A stretch of 57,117 nt of DNA from Paenibacillus phocaeensis (lineage in GTDB: Bacteria; Bacillota; Bacilli; Paenibacillales; Paenibacillaceae), in contig NZ_FCOQ01000022.1 in the NCBI RefSeq assembly GCF_900021165.1, forward strand, positions 56,182-113,298. The letters are read 5' to 3'. The position numbers and the translations under genes are program-made. Of the stretch, positions 25,441-34,020 are shown piece after piece (the first letter of the stretch is position 1; each line of letters starts with the position of its first letter). Below the pieces are notes generated by a model that was given only the letters and a program-made list of their open reading frames with translations, did not search any database and had not been told where the DNA came from.

Positions 25441-25454
25441 GGAAAGGAGGAGTC

Positions 25455-26978
25455 ATGGCCAGGTTCGTTCCTAAGCTCGCTCCAAGCGACACGTTGGCAG
25501 GACGTTACCGGATCGAACGAATGATCGGGCAAGGGGGCATGAGCCGGGTTTATCTGGCCGAAGACCTGAAGCTGCCGGGAAAGACATGGGCGGTAAAGGA
25601 ATGCTTGACCGTCCCCGGAGAACCCGTCTTCGCCGCCAAAGAGGTTCAGCTGTTAAGCACATTGAATCATCATCGGCTGCCGCGGATTGTCGATTTCATG
25701 GATCCCGACCCGGACGGATATTCCTATATCGTTATGGATTATATTCAGGGCGTGCCCTTGGATCAATTCATCCGTGCGAGAGGAGGGCGCTTGCCGCTTG
25801 AACTGTTGGTCCGCTTTGGGCTCCAAATCGCCGAAGGGCTGCGGTACTTGCATCGGCACGAACCTCCGGTCATCCACCGGGATGTGAAGCCGGCTAATCT
25901 GTTGGTCGACGACAAAGGCGAGCTTCGGTTCGTGGACTTCGGTATTGCCCGTACCTTTACGGCCGGCAAAACGGAAGACACGGTGCAGCTCGGAACGGTT
26001 GGTTTTGCCGCTCCGGAGCAATACGGCGATCGCCAAAGCGATGCGCGGACCGATCTGTATTCCTTGGGCGCCGTTCTGCTCTATATGGGCACGGGGGGAC
26101 GGTATTCGGTATGGACACCCGAAGCGGCGACGGCGTTGCGCGAAACTGAGGGCGAGCCGCTGCGGCCAATCGTGACTAAGTTGCTGCAGGTTCGGCCTGC
26201 AGACCGCTTCGCTTCGGCAGAAGAGGTTATTAGTGCGCTTGCTGCATTGCTGCAGAAGCCCGCGCCGCCAGGAGCCGCGAATCCCGGTTCAAGCGTCAGG
26301 GCCGCTGAGTTCATCGAATACCGCGGCCGCCCGGCAATTGTAGGCGTTATTGGCGCCTCGACCGGGGCGGGAGCAACCTATACGGCCATTGCGCTTGCCC
26401 ATTTACTGGCCCGCAGTATCAAGAAAGTCGCGATTGTGGAGCTGGATCCCAAGTCGCTCTCTTTCGCTCGATTAGCCCGTCATCTGGAAGGGGAGGATTA
26501 TGCGGATCAGGGGAACAAGGGAATACGGTTCCGCATCGGCCAAGCGCTTTATGCCAAGCCGACAGCTCGCGCAGACTTCATCTCCTTGCTGTCGGAAGGA
26601 TTCGGGTGCGTCGTCTGCGATCTGGGAACGGGCCGAAGCCAGGAGCTGCTGGAGGAATTCCGCCGCGCGGACCTGTCGATTATCGTTGGGTCCGGGGCGG
26701 AGTGGAGATCCGAGGAGTTGGGGAACTTCGTTACAGCCTTAACCAGCGGGGGGCCGCTTCCGCCTTCATGGAGGATTTGCGTGCCTTTGGCTTCAACCGC
26801 CGGTTTGCGGCGAATTCGCCGAGACCTTCGTACCAAGAGCGTGTTCGGCTTACCCGCGGATTCCAATCCTTTTGAACCGGCGTCTTCGTTATCCAGTGCG
26901 CTGGAAGCGGTTTGCGGGAACCTGCTGACGAAGGCCAAGCGGACGGGCTTCCGGTTTCGAATGAAATCTAAAACGTAG
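25455..26978 (+). CDS. Hanks-type Ser/Thr kinase fused to a CpaE/TadZ-like domain
   Basis: A 507-residue cytosolic protein starting at the ATG behind AAAGGAGG; the longer reading from 25350 crosses the leader and is rejected. Residues 15-265 are a complete eukaryotic-like kinase: glycine loop GQGGMS (25-30), Lys48 in AVKE, HRDVKPAN (catalytic Asp143), DFG (161-163) and APE (186-188). Residues about 295-490 are a MinD/CpaE-like domain with the degenerate P-loop GASTGAGAT (300-308), in which both lysines of the deviant Walker A motif are missing, and IVELDPKSLSFARL. Unlike PrkC it has no membrane helix and no PASTA repeats. It heads the Tad-like operon, so it probably phosphorylates or positions that machine. 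Confidence 0.85.
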   Translation: MARFVPKLAPSDTLAGRYRIERMIGQGGMSRVYLAEDLKLPGKTWAVKECLTVPGEPVFAAKEVQLLSTLNHHRLPRIVDFMDPDPDGYSYIVMDYIQGVPLDQFIRARGGRLPLELLVRFGLQIAEGLRYLHRHEPPVIHRDVKPANLLVDDKGELRFVDFGIARTFTAGKTEDTVQLGTVGFAAPEQYGDRQSDARTDLYSLGAVLLYMGTGGRYSVWTPEAATALRETEGEPLRPIVTKLLQVRPADRFASAEEVISALAALLQKPAPPGAANPGSSVRAAEFIEYRGRPAIVGVIGASTGAGATYTAIALAHLLARSIKKVAIVELDPKSLSFARLARHLEGEDYADQGNKGIRFRIGQALYAKPTARADFISLLSEGFGCVVCDLGTGRSQELLEEFRRADLSIIVGSGAEWRSEELGNFVTALTSGGPLPPSWRICVPLASTAGLRRIRRDLRTKSVFGLPADSNPFEPASSLSSALEAVCGNLLTKAKRTGFRFRMKSKT

Positions 26979-26997
26979 AAAGGAAGTGGACTGATCT

Positions 26998-27954
26998 ATG
27001 CCGAGAATCAGGCAGAAAACAAAACATATGCTGCTATCCGGACTGGCCGGAATTGTCATCTCGGGCGTTGCCTTTTCGGGATATGCCGTCGTACGAGAAA
27101 GACAAGTGCACGCTGAGAAGCGCACCCTAGTCCGAGATTATGAGACCCGGTTGGCCGATTTGCGCAGCCAGGCGCAGCAACGGACCGTAGAAGGATGGGT
27201 TCCCACGCGGGATATTCCCGCTGGACACCGGATTGGGGCAAACGATTTAAAGCGGGTGGAGCTGCCCGCAGACAGCGTTCCCGCCGACCTTTTCGCATCC
27301 GGGGAGGACATTGCGGGGAAGTACGCCAAAATTTCACTTCGTTCGTTGACGCCCTTGACGGAAGCGCTGTTGTATGAAGAAGATCCGATCCCCGATGATC
27401 TGCGTTGGCGGGAAATGGCCTTCGTCCAGCTTCCGAATTTGTTGGAGGAGAAGGATGTCATCGACATCCGCATCCAATTCCCGACGGGCCAGGATTATAT
27501 CTTACTCTCCAAAAAGAAAGTGGAAACCTTAAGCTCCGAAATGCTAACGGTAACGTTAAGCGAAGCGGAAATTCTCTCGTTATCCAGCGCCATTGTAGAT
27601 GCTTATTTACATAAAGCTTCGATCTATGCGCTCGCTTATGTCGAGCCCCATCTGCAAAGCAAACCGGTGCCCACCTATCCGGTGAATGAAAGCGTCATGG
27701 AGCTGATCCGGAAGGATCCGAATATCGTGCAGAAAGCGGAACAGTCTCTTCGTCTCAGCAACGCGGCACGCTCGGGGCTGGAGAGCGATTTATCAACGAT
27801 GTCACCGCAGCGGGCCGCTGAATACGCAAGCAGCCAGACGAAGCTGCAAGCCTCGAAATCGGCGGGAGCGAGCGGAGATCTCCAGCCAGGGAGCTTCGTT
27901 TCGGACGGAGCTTCAGCCGGATCCGACCGGTTTGAGCTGGACTCAGTGCGATGA
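26998..27954 (+). CDS. CpaB/RcpC-like SAF domain protein
   Basis: A 318-residue protein with an N-terminal membrane helix (about 11-31), a short coiled stretch and a SAF domain (about 63-125) with VPTRDIPAGHRIGANDL and VELPADSVP, the signature of CpaB/RcpC pilus-assembly proteins. A second domain (about 135-220) with beta-rich FPTGQDYILLSKKKV follows, and then a low-complexity Ser/Ala/Gly tail. In Tad systems CpaB acts at the outer face, next to the secretin. Here no secretin is expected, so it may interact with the wall or pseudopilins. It starts 19 bases after the kinase gene. Confidence 0.82.
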   Translation: MPRIRQKTKHMLLSGLAGIVISGVAFSGYAVVRERQVHAEKRTLVRDYETRLADLRSQAQQRTVEGWVPTRDIPAGHRIGANDLKRVELPADSVPADLFASGEDIAGKYAKISLRSLTPLTEALLYEEDPIPDDLRWREMAFVQLPNLLEEKDVIDIRIQFPTGQDYILLSKKKVETLSSEMLTVTLSEAEILSLSSAIVDAYLHKASIYALAYVEPHLQSKPVPTYPVNESVMELIRKDPNIVQKAEQSLRLSNAARSGLESDLSTMSPQRAAEYASSQTKLQASKSAGASGDLQPGSFVSDGASAGSDRFELDSVR

Positions 27955-27968
27955 GAGGAGGGGATGAA

Positions 27969-28685
27969 GTGAAGCGATGGTTATTTGTTGGAAAAAGTGA
28001 TAAACGCGACCTTTTATTGTACTTATGCCGCGTCCTGGCAACAGCCGGCTCAAAGGTGTTGTTACGGGATGGTACGGAGGGCGGCAAATACCGGTACTCC
28101 ATAGGCGGAGAGGATTCGATCCTCTCGTTAACGGAGTTCCAAGGTTTTGACGTTGCGACTGGCGGTGCAAGCTTTCCGAACTGCTCATCCACGATGGAGG
28201 GGGGCGATGAGGAGGTCATCTCCGCATACGATTTCCTCTTGCATGACGTGGAAACGCTAAGCGGCCTCACCTCTGAGGCGTTCACTTCAGCAGACGAAGT
28301 CGTCTGGGTGACGACCTACGATCGATACGAGGTCGAAGCGAGTAAGCAGTGGTTTCGCAGCTTGTTCCACCTCTGGCCGCAATTACGGGGGCTGGCGGTA
28401 CGGCCGGTTTTTATCCGTACAGTCGACAGTGGCGTAAACAGCCGTCTCATCCTGGACTTGTTGGAGGAGCTGCCGCTGGAGTGGCGTTCGGCGGAGCTGT
28501 GTATCCCCTGGGATGAATCCAATCTGGCAGTTCAACTGGAGAACGAACATACGCAGCAGCTCCGACTTGGAAGCCTCTCTCGTTCCTACAAAGGAGCGCT
28601 TCGCCAATTACTGCACGAGCTGGCGGGCTGGGAGCCGTCGATCGCGAAACGTGCCGTACGCCAAGCGGAGAGGAGGCAAGCATGA
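27969..28685 (+). CDS. Degenerate MinD/CpaE-like protein A
   Basis: The start is the GTG at 27969, behind GGAGGGG; an ATG at 27951 overlaps the site. The 238-residue protein has the layout of a MinD/ParA-fold NTPase: a beta strand and loop FVGKSDKRD, a helix, and VLLRDGTEG where MinD has VLLID. It then has YDFLLHDVET, a probable Walker B relic, followed by DEVVWVTTYD and VFIRTVDSG. The P-loop is not canonical, so ATP hydrolysis is doubtful. The gene overlaps the next by four bases (ATGA). Assignment is by pattern and operon context; I do not recognise a named family. Confidence 0.55.
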   Translation: MKRWLFVGKSDKRDLLLYLCRVLATAGSKVLLRDGTEGGKYRYSIGGEDSILSLTEFQGFDVATGGASFPNCSSTMEGGDEEVISAYDFLLHDVETLSGLTSEAFTSADEVVWVTTYDRYEVEASKQWFRSLFHLWPQLRGLAVRPVFIRTVDSGVNSRLILDLLEELPLEWRSAELCIPWDESNLAVQLENEHTQQLRLGSLSRSYKGALRQLLHELAGWEPSIAKRAVRQAERRQA

Positions 28686-29512
28686 GCCGTCTTGTGTTTT
28701 GGGACGGCGGTCTCGGCGGCGCTGCCGAAGCTGCCGTAGCCACCGCTGTCACGCTAGGGCTGAGGTATCCCCGGCGGCTGCTCCTGTTCAATGAAGGGTC
28801 TGCCGGGAGCGGCCTGGAGGAAGGGTTTCGGCAGACCCTACACCTGCACGACGAGGCCTGCGATAAAGAGTCGCTCCCGGAGCATGGCCTTGACGCACTG
28901 CTTCGCTTGCAGTCTAGCGGGCGCTTGACAAGAAGCAATTTGGCCGACTACACCGTCCCGCTGCTGCGCGGACGTCTTGATCTGGTATGTGGAACGCGCA
29001 TTGGCGAATCGGCTTGGAAGGATGCAGACCCGAAGGGTGTCGCCGATGTGCTGGCGATCGCGGATCAATCCTATGATAACCTTGTGCTTCATGCACAAGG
29101 CAAGCGGTTAATCGAGGTGCTGCAGAACAGGCAAGACAGCGACATCTTCGTAACGGTGCTCCCGCATCGACTCGGAATCATAGACGAATGGTATGCGAAC
29201 CTCACTGCCGGCCTTGGAGAAACGAAAGCGAAATGGGCAGCGGTTATCTCTCCGTATGACCCGCAGTCCCGTTACGGGTTAACTAACTTGAAGCGGCGTT
29301 ATTCCAGCGAACTGCGGATGATAGGGATTCCGCATCATACCGAGTTCGCCGATGCCTGGAACGACCGCAGGATCTTGTCGTATTTTCGCAAACAGCCGCT
29401 TTGGCCCAAACGGGGAGGTGCTCGCGAGCTTCTGCTGAAAGGCTATCGCGAGTTGGGAGACACCTTAATGGAGCTGGCCTCGGATGCCAGCCTGAAAGAG
29501 AAGGGGGCGTAG
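28682..29512 (+). CDS. Degenerate MinD/CpaE-like protein B
   Basis: A 276-residue protein whose N terminus, FWDGGLGGAAEAAVATAV, aligns in pattern with the GKGGVGKTT loop of MinD/CpaE but lacks both lysines. It is followed by RRLLLFNEG in place of the switch Asp strand. Later segments fit the same fold: YDNLVLHAQGK (strand 4 region), DIFVTVLPHRLGIIDEW, AAVISPYDP and LRMIGIPHHTEF, where MinD has the phosphate-independent switch and final strands. It starts inside the previous stop (ATGA) and ends seven bases before the ATPase gene. It is probably a non-hydrolysing positioning or adaptor protein; this is inference. Confidence 0.55.
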   Translation: MSRLVFWDGGLGGAAEAAVATAVTLGLRYPRRLLLFNEGSAGSGLEEGFRQTLHLHDEACDKESLPEHGLDALLRLQSSGRLTRSNLADYTVPLLRGRLDLVCGTRIGESAWKDADPKGVADVLAIADQSYDNLVLHAQGKRLIEVLQNRQDSDIFVTVLPHRLGIIDEWYANLTAGLGETKAKWAAVISPYDPQSRYGLTNLKRRYSSELRMIGIPHHTEFADAWNDRRILSYFRKQPLWPKRGGARELLLKGYRELGDTLMELASDASLKEKGA

Positions 29513-29519
29513 AGGGTTG

Positions 29520-31397
29520 ATGAACGGTTTAATCATAACGCTCCTTTTGCTGACAGCCTTGCTCCTGATCTGGCGTAAAGTCAAATTTTCAGGGGCAAGG
29601 GGACCGGATCGCCGGAACGGCGATGATCGCTTTGAGCTGTCGGCTATGACGTCCTATATTAAGGAACGGCTGCACGAGCTCAGCCGCTCGGTCGGCAATG
29701 ACTGGGGCATAAGCGAAGAAGCGTGGAATCGCCAAGCCAAAGCCCGCGCGGAGCTTCGCCAGGCGCTTCGGGGATGCGCGTACGGGGATCCGCAAGACAA
29801 GCAGTATATTAAGTCTTTTATCAAGGACATGCTTGCGGGCGATTACGGAATCACCGCGCATAATATCGACCGGATCCTGCCCTTTCAGCGCCGGGAGCTG
29901 TTAACGGCCCAAGACCGTTTTGACATCATCCTGTACCTCTACAAGCAGCGGTACGGTACGGACGGGCTAAACCGTTTGATAGAAGACTATGCGCTGGATG
30001 ACCCCAAACCGCCCAAAACCGTGGACGGTTCTCCGGTATATGAAATCACGGCCGAAGATGTGGACCCTATCTTTTTCCTGGAGTACCGGGCGCTTACGTT
30101 TCAGGAGAAGCTGGATCTTGTGGTCCAGCGAGTCTACCAAAGGTATAGAGGCTTCTCCGTGGTGGATGAGCTGCGGGATATGCGGATTGACGGGCTGAGC
30201 GGAGGGGTCAGCGGGATTCCGGGCGGTTATGCTGCGAGTGAAATTTCTCCTCGCACCGGTTTGGGGCATCCAGCAGCCAACGGGGATTTTCCTGTCGTTG
30301 ATGAGGATGGGGAAAGAGTGACCTACGCTTGGGATAGCGTTTGGATTTTTTATAAGGGTAAAAGCATCCGCCTGGCGTTCCTGTCCTTTGGCAGCGAAGC
30401 GGAGCTAAAGCGCGTTTGTCAGAACATCTACAAGTTTAACCTGCCTGGTCAATTGTCAGAGGTGAACGGTTATAAGGTGAACGAAATGAAGGACGGCTCT
30501 CGGATCGTGGTCGTTCGGCCGCCCTTTGCGGAGTCGTGGGCTTTCTTTGTCCGGAAGTTCGATCCCCTCGCTGCTTCACTGGAGCAATTGATCCAAGGCG
30601 GCAACGCGGAGCTGCCGTTGGGATTGCTGAAATACTTCATGAAGGGAAGTCGGATTACCTCGATTACCGGCTCACAGGGCTCGGGCAAAACGACGCTCTT
30701 GATGGCGATGGTCAAGCATATCTATGCCGCATACACTCTTCGCGTACAGGAAATGTCTTTCGAGCTGCATCTGCGGCGTTTGTACAGCGGGCGAAACATC
30801 TTAAGCTTCCGGGAGACCGATTACGTGAGCGGGCAAACCGCTCTGGACCTGCAGAAGAAGACGGACGGAACCGTCCATATCCTCGGGGAGGTGGCGACGG
30901 ACGAGGTTGCGGCCTGGATGGTGCAGATGGCGCAAGTGGCCAGTTTGTTTACGTTGTTTACGCATCACGCCAAAACATTTCGCGACCTGATCGAATCCTT
31001 GCGCAACTCGCTGCTGAAGACCGGCGTGTTCCGCGACGAACGAATCGCAGAGCTGCAGGTTGCTTCGGTTATCGACTTCGATATCCACCTGCGCCGGGAC
31101 ATGTCGGGACAGCGATACATCGAACGGATCACGGAATGCTGCCGACGGGAACCGGAGCAACACTCTGCTCCGGGTGACCCCAATCCGGGGTCAGCTCGTG
31201 CAGACAAGGCTTATTCCTGTGATCAAAGCGGATATGAAGAACGGGTTATCATGGAGTATCGAAATGGGCGTTACGTTGCCGTTCAGCCGATTTCACGTCC
31301 ATCTCGTGAGGCGATGCTGCGTGAAATGCTGCCGCAAGATGCTGCGGACTTTGAGCGGTTTGTAGACTCGTATTGGGGGGAGACGGTTGGAGCTTAA
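29520..31397 (+). CDS. TadA/CpaF-type secretion ATPase with N-terminal membrane anchor
   Basis: A 625-residue T2SS/T4P-type ATPase. Walker A is GSQGSGKTT (from 384) and the Walker B region is ILGEVATDEV (Glu457), followed by the HHAK segment that replaces the TLHA histidine box of CpaF. An N1 domain lies at about 100-270, and a proline/histidine-rich insert near 555 precedes the C-terminal end. Unusually, residues 1-16 form a membrane helix (LIITLLLLTALLLIW), whereas typical TadA proteins are cytosolic. ATG at 29520 directly follows TTG, and either could initiate. The gene overlaps the next by 11 bases. Confidence 0.85.
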   Translation: MNGLIITLLLLTALLLIWRKVKFSGARGPDRRNGDDRFELSAMTSYIKERLHELSRSVGNDWGISEEAWNRQAKARAELRQALRGCAYGDPQDKQYIKSFIKDMLAGDYGITAHNIDRILPFQRRELLTAQDRFDIILYLYKQRYGTDGLNRLIEDYALDDPKPPKTVDGSPVYEITAEDVDPIFFLEYRALTFQEKLDLVVQRVYQRYRGFSVVDELRDMRIDGLSGGVSGIPGGYAASEISPRTGLGHPAANGDFPVVDEDGERVTYAWDSVWIFYKGKSIRLAFLSFGSEAELKRVCQNIYKFNLPGQLSEVNGYKVNEMKDGSRIVVVRPPFAESWAFFVRKFDPLAASLEQLIQGGNAELPLGLLKYFMKGSRITSITGSQGSGKTTLLMAMVKHIYAAYTLRVQEMSFELHLRRLYSGRNILSFRETDYVSGQTALDLQKKTDGTVHILGEVATDEVAAWMVQMAQVASLFTLFTHHAKTFRDLIESLRNSLLKTGVFRDERIAELQVASVIDFDIHLRRDMSGQRYIERITECCRREPEQHSAPGDPNPGSARADKAYSCDQSGYEERVIMEYRNGRYVAVQPISRPSREAMLREMLPQDAADFERFVDSYWGETVGA

Positions 31398-33477
31398 GAC
31401 GATCCTCATACTGGTATTTGGGATATCTTTGATAGTCTGCATCGGATTATACACCGCGGGTCAGATGCTTGGCAGGAGGGACAACCCGTTATGGTCGGAT
31501 GCTTGGGGATCCACCGGTTCAACCTCTAAGCAGCCGCTGCGTTGGGTTCGGGTAAGTCTCACCGCTTTCTACCTGAGGTCATATACCGCTTGGATGAAGG
31601 TGCCCTTGCTAAGGAATTATCCCAGAAAAATCCGAGTGCGGTTGGCGGTCCTTCACCCCTATGACGAGCGGGAGCTAAGGCGTCAAACGATGAAGCTGGC
31701 TTATGGGATCACAGGGATATTGGCTGTGTCTATTGCGATATTGACGGTGCTGAATCCCGACGGCTTGTTCTTCCTGTCGCTGTTAATTACAGCCGCCGTG
31801 CTCCAAGGCTTGCTGCTTGATGGTTACGTCAACCGCCTGGAAACCAAACTGCTGGAGCAAATGCTCAGCTTCTTCGCCGCCGTCCGTCACGCCTATCATC
31901 GTCATGGCATGGTGGCGGATGCAATTGAGGAAGCCGGGGAGGCGACCGGCCGCGAGGTCGGGGTTCATGCCCATTGGATCAGCGGAGCACTGGAAGAAGC
32001 CGATCCGGACGAGGCATTGGAGAAGTATTATGAACAGGCACCGAGCCGCTATTTGAAGGCCTTCGCCGGGATTTCCCGACTGGTCTCGGAATACGGAGAT
32101 CGGAAACGAACGGAAGGTTCCATGTATCTTCGCGGAATTAGCCGGCTGACCGGTGAAGTTCAGTTGGAGCTGATTCGAAAAAATCGGCTGGATTATTTGT
32201 TAAAAGGGCTGCATGTGATCGCTTTGCTGCCGGTATTCTTCACGAAACCGGTGGAGATGTGGGCCAGGGGGCATTTCCCGTTAATGGATTCGTTCTACTT
32301 AAGCAAGGCGGGAATGGTGATCAAGGCGGGACTGTTCCTGACCATTCTGTTCAGTTATGTTCTGCTGCAGAAGCTCAAGAGCGAAGAGGAAACGGCGTAT
32401 CGAGCGAAAACCGCGAAGCGACCGTGGGAAGCGAGGGTCTATTTGCACCGGACGCTGGGCCGGATCTGCCGGCAATTGGTTCCACCGCCGGATTCCATGG
32501 CCTATCACCGGATATCCCAACTGCTGAAGGAGACGAATCACCGACTGCGGGTCGAATGGTTTCAGGTGAGGCGGATCGCGGCTCTGCTCGTCAGTTTCCT
32601 TGTTACGCTCAGCGCATGCCTGGTGCTTCACCAACTCGCACAGCAACACATTCTGACGGAACCTCCCCAGGCCTCCTCCTTTTTTGGCGCCTTGCCGGAA
32701 GACGCGGTTGAAGCCGGGCGTCTGGATGCTGAGAGAGATGCTGCGGTGATGCGGGAGCTTGGCATGTCGGCAGCGGCCAATTATGACGCAATCGCCCGTT
32801 CCGTCTCCACGAGGTGGACAGCAGAAGGGGGAGGCCGTTCTCATGAAACGTTGTCTGAGGCGGCGCATCGAATTCAGGATAAGCTGCAGCGCTGGAATCG
32901 CGAATCTCTGAAGTGGTGGGAAGTCGCCGCAGCCTTGCTGGCCGGACTCGCCGGTTACCAGTTGCCGCTCTGGACGCTGTATTTCCAACGATGGATGCGG
33001 CTGATGGACATGCGCCATGAGGTGTATCAATATCTGACGATGATTGCCATCCTTCGGGAGCTGGAACGTATCTCGGTAGAAGAGATCCTGGAGTGGTTGG
33101 CCTCTTATGCCGTGATCTTTCGAGAGCCTCTGCAAAAATGCCTGCTGAATTACGGCCATGACGCTGAGGTGGCGTTGCTGGAGCTGAAGAGCGAAGTCAT
33201 GCTGGAGGAATTCCAACGTCTGGTGGACAAGTTGCTTCTGGCATCGGAGAAACTCCGGGTCGCCGATGCCTTTGACGATCTTGACAGCGATATGTCCTAT
33301 CAATTTGAACGCAGACGGCTGGACTACGAGAAATCGCTGGATATCAAAGCGGGCTGGGGCCGGATGATCGGGTTTACCCCGATGTATGCGCTAGTGTTCG
33401 CCTATTTGGTCATCCCTCTGATTTGGATGAGCTTTGAACAAATGAGCTTGTATTTCGAACAACTTCAAAAATTATAG
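31387..33477 (+). CDS. Fused TadB-TadC-like inner-membrane platform protein
   Basis: A 696-residue polytopic protein starting with TTG inside the ATPase gene. The first half has an N-terminal helix (about 5-25), a helical pair near 107-150 and another near 270-340, with a cytosolic helical segment SFFAAVRHAYHRHGMVADAI between. The second half repeats this layout: helices near 395-420, 515-540 and 665-690, with the segment IAILRELERISVEEIL between. TadB and TadC are normally two T2SF-domain proteins, so this looks like their fusion. An acidic, poorly conserved insert (about 425-490) may face outwards. Assignment rests on topology and on the adjacent ATPase. Confidence 0.65.
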   Translation: MELKTILILVFGISLIVCIGLYTAGQMLGRRDNPLWSDAWGSTGSTSKQPLRWVRVSLTAFYLRSYTAWMKVPLLRNYPRKIRVRLAVLHPYDERELRRQTMKLAYGITGILAVSIAILTVLNPDGLFFLSLLITAAVLQGLLLDGYVNRLETKLLEQMLSFFAAVRHAYHRHGMVADAIEEAGEATGREVGVHAHWISGALEEADPDEALEKYYEQAPSRYLKAFAGISRLVSEYGDRKRTEGSMYLRGISRLTGEVQLELIRKNRLDYLLKGLHVIALLPVFFTKPVEMWARGHFPLMDSFYLSKAGMVIKAGLFLTILFSYVLLQKLKSEEETAYRAKTAKRPWEARVYLHRTLGRICRQLVPPPDSMAYHRISQLLKETNHRLRVEWFQVRRIAALLVSFLVTLSACLVLHQLAQQHILTEPPQASSFFGALPEDAVEAGRLDAERDAAVMRELGMSAAANYDAIARSVSTRWTAEGGGRSHETLSEAAHRIQDKLQRWNRESLKWWEVAAALLAGLAGYQLPLWTLYFQRWMRLMDMRHEVYQYLTMIAILRELERISVEEILEWLASYAVIFREPLQKCLLNYGHDAEVALLELKSEVMLEEFQRLVDKLLLASEKLRVADAFDDLDSDMSYQFERRRLDYEKSLDIKAGWGRMIGFTPMYALVFAYLVIPLIWMSFEQMSLYFEQLQKL

Positions 33478-33502
33478 GATGAAATGAAGGAGGTTTTTAG
33501 CG

Positions 33503-33994
33503 ATGAATAACGCTTCATCTGCTTTAAAAGTAGCGGCGGGGATCTTTTTGACGATCGCTTTGATCACAATTGTTGTCATTTTGTTCGTATCCGCGCAGGA
33601 AGCCACGAAGACAGCGCAAAACAGCTTCTCCGATATTCAAACCGAGCTGTCCCAAGCCTCGTTTACCGTATATGACGATACGACGGTGAGCGGCTCGCAG
33701 GTGACCAATGCGTTGCGTAAGTTTAAAGATCGCGATCAATTTGGCATCCTGGTGAAAACCGGAAAGAACAGCGGCGGGGAATGGTACGGGGACGTATTAA
33801 ACATCAATGAGCCCGAATCTTCCGAGCGGTATGGTTCGGTGAACGGTCAGAGTTTTGCTGCGATCAGCAATGCCTGGAACGAGCGGCTGAACGAATATGT
33901 CAATCCCAGCGGCAAGTTCAAGTCACGGGTTGTCAAGGACAGTTCTAATGTGGTGCGGGGATTAATCTTTACCCAAACGACGTTAATTCCGTAA
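33503..33994 (+). CDS. Single-pass extracytoplasmic protein 1 of the Tad-like operon (pilin-like)
   Basis: A 163-residue protein with a short basic N terminus, one hydrophobic helix (about 12-30, GIFLTIALITIVVILFVS), then an amphipathic helix rich in Gln/Ser (AQEATKTAQNSFSDIQTEL) and a beta-rich C-terminal domain. This resembles the general layout of type IV pilins and TadE/F pseudopilins. The class III cleavage motif with Glu at +5 and the ATAIEY motif of Flp pilins are not present. GGAGG lies before the ATG. It is the best candidate in the operon for the main exported subunit, but that is inference. Confidence 0.55.
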   Translation: MNNASSALKVAAGIFLTIALITIVVILFVSAQEATKTAQNSFSDIQTELSQASFTVYDDTTVSGSQVTNALRKFKDRDQFGILVKTGKNSGGEWYGDVLNINEPESSERYGSVNGQSFAAISNAWNERLNEYVNPSGKFKSRVVKDSSNVVRGLIFTQTTLIP

Positions 33995-34020
33995 GGCTGT
34001 GGATTGGAGGCGAACTTAAG

